From contig JBCBSN010000257.1 in NCBI GenBank assembly GCA_039819225.1, positions 1 to 6,276 on the forward strand: a stretch of DNA of 6,276 bases, read 5' to 3'. Source of the DNA: Ulvibacterium sp039819225. Lineage in GTDB: Bacteria; Bacteroidota; Bacteroidia; Flavobacteriales; Flavobacteriaceae. Of this stretch, positions 1 through 4,363 are shown in pieces. The notes under the pieces are model-generated. The model searched no databases and was not told the DNA's origin. It worked only from the letters and a program-made list of their open reading frames with translations. Made by a program: the position numbers and the translations under genes. Each line of letters opens with the position of its first letter. The stretch's first letter is position 1.

Positions 1-54
1 TGATATTAAAATAATATCATAAATATATATATTTATGATATTATTTTAATATCA
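1..54. promoter_or_regulatory. 54-bp perfect palindrome with two internal 19-bp dyads, probable operator
   Basis: Every base from 1 to 27 pairs with its partner from 54 back to 28, so the element is a perfect inverted repeat with no spacer. Each half contains its own dyad of the form TGATATTA-N3-TAATATCA (1-19 and 36-54), with centres 35 bp apart; the N3 is AAA in one and TTT in the other. The element ends 11 bp before the ATG of the SPFH gene, so it must overlap the promoter or the 5' leader. Paired dyads of this sort are typical of sites bound by two dimers of a repressor. The binding protein is not identifiable here: it could be encoded left of the window or be the Arc-type protein at the end of the operon. 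The palindrome may extend no further left than seen, but base 1 is the window edge. A cruciform or RNA hairpin role is also possible. Confidence 0.7.
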
Positions 55-65
55 CATCTGAAATT

Positions 66-926
66 ATGGAAAACGAAAAGATAGTAACCCCGATGAACGG
101 CTATGTATTGCTGTTGGTATTTCTAATTCTTCTGATAGGAGGCGCCTTTGCCCTATTCCGCTTTCCTCCTTTTCTTCCTATCATTGCCATAGTCATTTCC
201 ATAGCAATGATAGGGGGTTTTGTTCTTGTAAATCCCAATGGGTCCAGGGTATTGCTTTTGTTCGGGAAATATGTGGGCACTATAAAGAAAAACGGGCTTT
301 TTTGGGTAAACCCGTTATACTCCAAAAAGAAAATATCCTTAAGGGCCAGTAACTTTGATAGTGAACGCCTAAAGGTGAACGACAAACTTGGAAATCCTGT
401 AATGATCAGCACCATTTTGGTCTGGCGGGTAACGGATACCTATAAGGCCGCCTTTGACGTAGACGACTACCAAAACTTTGTTCGTGTACAAACCGATGCC
501 GCGGTACGGAAGTTGGCCAGTATGTACCCCTATGACAACTTTGCGGACGAGGGATTGGATGAGGATATTACCCTAAGATCAAGTCTTAACGAGGTAAGCG
601 AAGCCTTGGAAAAGGAAGTTCAAGAACGCCTGGCAATGGCGGGAATAGAAGTTTTAGAAGCAAGAATCGGTTATTTGGCCTATGCTCAGGAAATTGCCAA
701 TGCTATGTTGAAAAGGCAGCAAGCCACGGCAATAGTCGCGGCACGTCATAAAATTGTGGAAGGAGCGGTAAGCATGGTAGAAATGGCCCTGGAGGAACTC
801 AATAAGACCGATACCGTGGAGTTGGACGAAGAACGCAGAGCCGCTATGGTTAGCAATCTTATGGTAGTATTGTGTTCCGACAAAGATGCGGCCCCTATCG
901 TAAATACCGGGACGCTAAACCACTAG
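66..926 (+). CDS. SPFH/Band 7 (stomatin/prohibitin-like) membrane protein
   Basis: This 286-residue protein belongs to the SPFH superfamily, whose members form membrane-bound oligomers and are thought to organise membrane microdomains or protect membrane proteins. Two hydrophobic segments open the protein (about residues 13-31 and 37-55), separated by a short RFPPF turn. The SPFH domain follows from about 57 to 215, starting at VNPNGSRVLLLFGKYVG and containing the strand SLRASNFDSERLKV. Residues 205-245 (YAQEIANAMLKRQQATAIVA onward) are helical and rich in Ala and charged residues, as in the stalk of stomatin-like proteins. The tail ends APIVNTGTLNH, a conserved-looking end that I associate with this bacterial subgroup. 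The length is normal and no defect is seen. ATG 66 is the first start after the palindrome; no Shine-Dalgarno is visible, which is usual for this phylum. It is the first gene of an apparent operon with DUF4177-like and Arc-type genes. The specific cellular role is unknown. Confidence 0.9.
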   Translation: MENEKIVTPMNGYVLLLVFLILLIGGAFALFRFPPFLPIIAIVISIAMIGGFVLVNPNGSRVLLLFGKYVGTIKKNGLFWVNPLYSKKKISLRASNFDSERLKVNDKLGNPVMISTILVWRVTDTYKAAFDVDDYQNFVRVQTDAAVRKLASMYPYDNFADEGLDEDITLRSSLNEVSEALEKEVQERLAMAGIEVLEARIGYLAYAQEIANAMLKRQQATAIVAARHKIVEGAVSMVEMALEELNKTDTVELDEERRAAMVSNLMVVLCSDKDAAPIVNTGTLNH

Positions 927-1008
927 GATGTAGAAGACGATAGATTGGGTGGGCAAAAAGAAGATAGGACATCCTGGAGATTATTTAGAGATACTTTAAA
1001 CATAAACC

Positions 1009-1182
1009 ATGAGAGAATACAAGATTATCCGGCAAAAGACCAATCTTCTTAAAAACAACGATACGTCATTTGAAAAGGAACTGAACGAATATGCCCTTAA
1101 AGGTTGGCGTGTATTGAATACGGTCTTTAACCATAACACCTCTTCCCTGAAATTACTGTTGGAGAGGGATACATCAAAATGA
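1009..1182 (+). CDS. Small DUF4177-like protein
   Basis: A 57-residue ORF starts at ATG 1009 (MREYKIIRQKTNLLK) and ends at TGA 1180-1182. The middle, FEKELNEYALKGWRVLNTV (residues 21-39), matches the pattern that marks DUF4177-type proteins: a helix with paired acidic residues, then an (A/L)xxGWR turn, then a beta strand. The C-terminal KLLLERD strand is also usual for the family. There is no signal peptide or membrane segment, so it should be cytoplasmic. The family has no well-defined biochemical function that I know of. It lies 82 bp after the SPFH gene with no terminator between them, and its stop overlaps the next start as ATGA, so it is most likely co-transcribed. The family assignment rests on a visual motif match, and a profile search would be needed to settle it. 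Confidence 0.8.
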   Translation: MREYKIIRQKTNLLKNNDTSFEKELNEYALKGWRVLNTVFNHNTSSLKLLLERDTSK

Positions 1183-1247
1183 AATTCCCTAAGTATAACG
1201 CCCCAAAGGTGAAACGGAACCCTAGCACTTTTAAGTCTTGGCCATGA
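1179..1247 (+). CDS. Very small basic ORF (22 residues) coupled at both ends
   Basis: ATG 1179 overlaps the DUF4177-like stop as ATGA, and this ORF's own TGA (1245-1247) overlaps the Arc-type start as ATGA. The 22-residue product begins MKFPKYNAPK and ends FKSWP. It has five Lys, one Arg, no acidic residue and four Pro, so it would be strongly basic and probably unstructured. I do not recognise a family. It may be a real microprotein, or a leader-like bridge that lets ribosomes pass from the DUF4177-like gene to the Arc-type gene by termination and re-initiation. It may also be chance, since an ORF this short carries little statistical weight. The two exact ATGA joints are the only positive evidence. 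Confidence 0.4.
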   Translation: MKFPKYNAPKVKRNPSTFKSWP

Positions 1248-1408
1248 GCAAAAAAAAGGCTTTTGCATTACGGTTGAACGAGGACATGCTCAAAGCCATC
1301 GAAAAATGGGCGGCGGACGAATTCCGCAGCACCAATGGCCAAATAGAATGGATGCTGATGAAGGCCTTGCGGGAGGCCAAACGGGAGCCCAAAAAAAAGG
1401 AGGAATAA
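1244..1408 (+). CDS. Arc-family ribbon-helix-helix DNA-binding protein
   Basis: This 54-residue protein has the layout of an Arc/MetJ-type ribbon-helix-helix domain. Residues 3-11 (KKKAFALRL) form the DNA-contacting strand, residues 12-25 (NEDMLKAIEKWAADE region) helix A, and residues 28-45 (RSTNGQIEWMLMKALREA region) helix B, followed by a short Lys/Glu-rich tail. The FRSTNGQIEWML segment is typical of the bacterial Arc-like proteins found beside SPFH genes. Such proteins act as dimers and usually repress transcription, so autoregulation through the palindrome at 1-54 is a reasonable inference, but nothing in the sequence proves it. ATG 1244 overlaps the preceding stop as ATGA; a TTG at 1238 is possible but less likely. 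The gene carries two runs of eight A (1250-1257 and 1391-1398), which are prone to polymerase slippage. Confidence 0.88.
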   Translation: MSKKKAFALRLNEDMLKAIEKWAADEFRSTNGQIEWMLMKALREAKREPKKKEE

Positions 1409-1443
1409 TTCCAACGGGGTATGACTTTGGTAATCTAAACCGT

Positions 1444-1451
1444 TAGTTTTG
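1444..1451 (+). promoter_or_regulatory. Possible Bacteroidota -7 promoter element (TAGTTTTG)
   Basis: TAGTTTTG fits the TAnnTTTG consensus for the -7 region recognised by the primary sigma factor in Bacteroidota. A TTTG at 1426-1429 could serve as the -33 element, but the two are about 6 bp closer than the usual spacing, which weakens the call. Transcription would start near 1457-1459, leaving a leader of about 16 nt before ATG 1474. The gap of 65 bp after the Arc-type gene shows no clear terminator, so read-through from the upstream operon is also possible. Confidence 0.35.
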
Positions 1452-1473
1452 TTAGCCAGTGAATCCACCTGAA

Positions 1474-3678
1474 ATGCCTAGGCTCTTTCTTTTTCTTCTA
1501 TTCGCCCTATTGCCTTTCTCCATAACGGCTCAGGAAAGGACAAAGTCCTACGTGGTAAAATACACGGAAGCCTCTTTTTCCATTGATGGTGTTCTGGACG
1601 AAGCTGCATGGTCCCAAGTGGAAAACGCCCAGGATTTTCGACAGTACTTTCCAACGGACTCCCTGCCTGCGGAATACCAAACGGAAATTAAGATGCTCTA
1701 CGATACCGCCACCCTCTATGTAGCTGTCAAGGCCTATGTTCCCGGAAACGATTATGTGATTCCCTCCCTGGAAAGGGATTACCGGGCTGGAGGCAACGAC
1801 AACATCAGCCTGCTTTTTGACACCTTTAACGATGGCACCAATGCCTTTCTCTTTGGCATAAACCCCTATGGGGTAAGGCGGGAGGCGTTGATTGCCAACG
1901 GCGGGCAGGGCAACAATGACAGTGACTTTACCACCTCATGGGACGTAAAATGGAGGGGCGAGGCAAAGCGATTTAACGGTTATTACACGGCCGAAATGGC
2001 CATTCCCTTTACCTCTTTCAAATTTCCGGAAGGCGTTTCCAAATGGCGTTTCCAAAGCTATCGTTTTGATATGCAGAAAAACGAGAACAGTACCTGGAAC
2101 CCCGTTCCCCAAAACCAAATAATCTTTAACCTGGCCTTTATGGGCGAAATGGTCTTCGAAAAGCCCTTGGGAAAATCCAGGACTCCCTTTGCGGTGATAC
2201 CCTACATTAATGCCCTGGCCGATATCGATTATGAAGCCGATATTTCGGAAACCCGTCTAAGGGTGGGTGGCGATGCCAAAGTGGCCATTGGAAATGGTCT
2301 AAATCTGGATATTACGGTGAACCCCGATTTTTCCAATGTGGAGGTTGATGACATTTTTACCAATCTTAGCCGTTTTGAGATAAATCTCCCGGAACGACGA
2401 CAGTTTTTTGTGGACAACAACGACCTTTTTGGAAGCTTCGGTGGAACTCGGGATGCCAACCCTTTTTTCTCGCGAAGGATAGGTATTGCAACCGATAGTG
2501 CAGGAAATTCGGTCGAGAACCGGATTATAGGTGGTGTAAGGCTCAGTGGTAAATTAAACGATAACTGGCGACTGGGCTTCCTTAATATCCAAACCGATGA
2601 GGACACAACGGCCGAGATTCCCTCGAACAACAATATGATGCTCGCCCTGCAAAAGAAAGTGTTTGCCCGTTCCAATTTTGGGTTATTTTTCATTAACCGG
2701 CAAACTTTTGGACAATACGATTTTATGGATACGGAAGAGGAGTACAATAGGGTTTTGGGAATGGATTACAACCTGGCCTCGGAGGACAATACCTGGGTGG
2801 GTAAATTTTATGTGCACAAATCCTTCCAGCCGCAAGATAACTCGGGAAATTATTCCGTTGGGGCCTTTATGTCCCGAAATACCAGATACTTTAACATCTT
2901 TTCCGATTTTGTTTTTATAGACTCGGAATTTGAGTCCGACCTAGGTTTTATTCCCCGCAAGGATATCATAAAATGGGCCACTTCGGCAGAAAAGGTCTTT
3001 TGGCCCAAGAAGGGCCCCATAAACAACCATTTCTTTCAGTTCTTCCCCATAATTACCTGGCGGCCCGGATTGGAGTATATGAAAACGGACCATGAATTTA
3101 GTGGAAGCTGGAATTTTGAGACGCGAAACTTTGCGGAATTCGGGCTAGGCTTTTCCAATGAGTTTATTTTTTTGGCGGAAAGCTTTGACCCAACGGGAAC
3201 GGAAGGGGCCCTGGAGCTTCCGGCGGACCGGGGCTATCATTTCAACACCTTTTTTGCAAGTTACGCGTCAAACTCCGCCGATATTTTGGCGTTTTCCGGC
3301 GAAATGGTGGTTGGCGGTTTTTTTAACGGGAACAGATTCTCCGTTGAAGGCGGGGCCTTGCTCCGGATACAACCCAAGATGCGTTTGGGGCTTAATGTAA
3401 ACTATGACCGCATACACTTGCCCAATCCGTATCCCAGCGCGGATTTATGGTTGTTGAGTCCTACTGTGGACATTACCTTTAACAAATCTGTTTTCTGGTC
3501 CACGATTCTTCAATATAGCAATCAGAGGGATAATCTAGGCATTAACTCCAGGTTGCAATGGCGCTTTGCCCCCTTGTCGGACCTGTTCATTGTATACAAC
3601 GATAACTATTTTGTGGAGCGCTTTGCCCCCAGGTTTCGATCTATTAATTTAAAACTCACCTATTGGCTTAATATTTAA
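1474..3678 (+). CDS. DUF5916 outer-membrane protein with CBM9-like N-terminal domain
   Basis: The chosen start gives 734 residues. Residues 1-19 form a signal peptide (PRLFLFLLFALLPF core, likely cut at ITA|QE). A CBM9-like beta-sandwich follows, opening with FSIDGVLDEAAW (35-46) and including DNISLLFDTFNDGTNAF and the WDVKWRGEAKR strand; in related proteins this fold binds carbohydrate, but binding here is unproven. The DUF5916 part starts at about residue 225 and shows the hallmark DITVNPDFSNVEVDD (279-293) and NLPERRQFFVDNNDLF (304-319). The remainder alternates aromatic and polar strands and ends KLTYWLNI, consistent with an outer-membrane beta-barrel. Length is normal for the family. An in-frame GTG at 1459 would add MNPPE, but it puts charged and Pro residues before the signal peptide and lies at the predicted transcription start, so ATG 1474 is preferred. 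Substrate and function are unknown; a role in surface glycan or peptide handling is only a guess. Confidence 0.9.
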   Translation: MPRLFLFLLFALLPFSITAQERTKSYVVKYTEASFSIDGVLDEAAWSQVENAQDFRQYFPTDSLPAEYQTEIKMLYDTATLYVAVKAYVPGNDYVIPSLERDYRAGGNDNISLLFDTFNDGTNAFLFGINPYGVRREALIANGGQGNNDSDFTTSWDVKWRGEAKRFNGYYTAEMAIPFTSFKFPEGVSKWRFQSYRFDMQKNENSTWNPVPQNQIIFNLAFMGEMVFEKPLGKSRTPFAVIPYINALADIDYEADISETRLRVGGDAKVAIGNGLNLDITVNPDFSNVEVDDIFTNLSRFEINLPERRQFFVDNNDLFGSFGGTRDANPFFSRRIGIATDSAGNSVENRIIGGVRLSGKLNDNWRLGFLNIQTDEDTTAEIPSNNNMMLALQKKVFARSNFGLFFINRQTFGQYDFMDTEEEYNRVLGMDYNLASEDNTWVGKFYVHKSFQPQDNSGNYSVGAFMSRNTRYFNIFSDFVFIDSEFESDLGFIPRKDIIKWATSAEKVFWPKKGPINNHFFQFFPIITWRPGLEYMKTDHEFSGSWNFETRNFAEFGLGFSNEFIFLAESFDPTGTEGALELPADRGYHFNTFFASYASNSADILAFSGEMVVGGFFNGNRFSVEGGALLRIQPKMRLGLNVNYDRIHLPNPYPSADLWLLSPTVDITFNKSVFWSTILQYSNQRDNLGINSRLQWRFAPLSDLFIVYNDNYFVERFAPRFRSINLKLTYWLNI

Positions 3679-3702
3679 GGGGATAGATGTTAGAAATTAA
3701 AG

Positions 3703-3761
3703 ATTTCCATTCAAATACAAATACAAAATTCAAACGCAAACTCAACAAACCCAAATCCCAA
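3703..3761. other. G-poor, A/C-rich intergenic tract
   Basis: This 59-base stretch after the DUF5916 stop contains one G (3736) and is built from loosely repeated CAAAT, CAAAC and CCCAAAT words. It runs almost directly into the heptamer repeat. No coding signal is seen. The strong strand asymmetry would leave the upper-strand transcript largely unstructured. It may be low-complexity drift, or part of the same repetitive unit as the neighbouring heptamers. Confidence 0.6.
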
Positions 3762-3776
3762 GGCAAGTTACTGTAC

Positions 3777-3854
3777 GGCTTACTGGCCACTGGCCCCCGG
3801 CTACTGGCTACTGGCTACTGGCTACTGGCTACTGGCTACTGGCTACTGGCTACT
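3777..3854. repeat. Heptanucleotide tandem repeat (GGCTACT)n
   Basis: Eight perfect, uninterrupted copies of GGCTACT fill 3799-3854. Two degenerate heptamers in the same register, GGCCACT (3785-3791) and GGCCCCC (3792-3798), and an 8-nt variant GGCTTACT (3777-3784) stand in front. The perfect copies at one end and decayed copies at the other suggest recent slippage growth on an older array. Because 7 is not a multiple of 3, the array reads as a seven-residue repeat (LLATGYW) in an open frame spanning 3687-3905; I treat that frame as an artefact. Copy number is likely variable between strains. Confidence 0.95.
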
Positions 3855-4363
3855 AAACTCATAAATTTTTTCATTTTGAGAGACTGTTTTGAAATGTATG
3901 ATTAGAACCCGCCCAGATAATTATCGGGAACCCTCGGGATGAAAGTTTTGCGATCCGTTGAAGGTTTTATAGGGCGGCATAGTTGAGCTACAGAACCATA
4001 AAAAAGACAGTAGCGAAAATGGAAAGCCCGATGGGCCGTATTGAATAGGATAAGGTTTAAATTCAAAATAGGGTTCTGAAACGGATAACAATGCTTCAAG
4101 GCCAATTCAATTACAATATATTTGGAATAACACGAAAGCTTTATTGAATTCCAGAAAAGTCGCCTTCAATCAGGGAGTGAGAGGCAATATCTTTTACGAG
4201 CGTAAAGATTTTCGTTGCTAACTTTAGCGGCATTTCATCCAATGATATAATGGTCAAAACACTATATTTATTGAATTTCAAAAGCTCATTTATATGTGTT
4301 GGGCATTGGAAAAGGTTCTAAAAAATTACACTTGGGCTTTATAGTAGAAAAGGAACAGTACTA
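3855..4363. other. Intergenic region without a convincing gene; possible remnant element at about 3905-4105
   Basis: No credible gene is seen in either direction. Bases 3905-4105 are richer in G and C than the AT-rich DNA on either side and contain the direct repeat TCGGGA (3924-3929 and 3934-3939). A reverse-strand frame of 67 codons (4105-3902) is open but has no family I recognise and no plausible start context. The stretch gives an impression of the dispersed intergenic sequences seen in Flavobacteriaceae genomes, but this is only an impression. Bases 4106-4363 are AT-rich upstream DNA of the sensor gene, holding an 11-nt direct repeat TTTATTGAATT (4140-4150 and 4267-4277) and an inverted repeat AATTCAAT/ATTGAATT (4104-4111 and 4143-4150). 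No clear terminator for the DUF5916 gene was found. Confidence 0.45.
4193..4228. promoter_or_regulatory. Two adjacent short dyads upstream of the sensor gene
   Basis: TTTACG-AG-CGTAAA (4193-4206) is followed 10 bp later by GCTAA-CT-TTAGC (4217-4228). The second overlaps TAACTTTA (4219-4226), a near match to the TAnnTTTG -7 element, but there is no good -33 partner. The pair lies about 135 bp before the sensor ATG and could be an operator or a weak promoter region. Dyads this short occur by chance in AT-rich DNA, so the call is tentative. Confidence 0.2.

Noticed and set aside
1..54. Intrinsic terminator of a gene to the left
   Set aside because: The stem is almost entirely A/T with no GC-rich base, and the internal duplicate dyads fit an operator better. 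A terminator role cannot be fully excluded because the left neighbour is not seen.
101..415. A 104-codon reverse-strand frame inside the SPFH gene
   Set aside because: It is the antisense shadow of the membrane segments and SPFH domain, with no family signal of its own.
1459..1473. GTG 1459 as start of the DUF5916 gene
   Set aside because: It would place MNPPE before a complete signal peptide and would begin at about the predicted transcription start. ATG 1474 gives a normal signal peptide.
2229..2747. A 172-codon reverse-strand frame inside the DUF5916 gene
   Set aside because: It lies wholly antisense to a well-supported gene whose DUF5916 hallmark motifs fall in this stretch. The predicted protein is Ser/Arg/Leu-rich without a domain.
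3777..3854. CRISPR array
   Set aside because: The units are 7 nt and directly abutting, with no spacers and no cas genes in view.
3687..3905. A 72-codon + strand frame across the heptamer array with an LLATGYW-type repeat
   Set aside because: The repeated peptide is the automatic product of reading a 7-nt repeat in frame. The flanks are low-complexity DNA with no family signal, and the frame starts inside the G-poor tract.
3902..4105. A 67-codon reverse-strand frame in the intergenic gap
   Set aside because: It has no recognisable domain, no start context and an unusual composition. It is kept only as part of the description of a possible remnant block.
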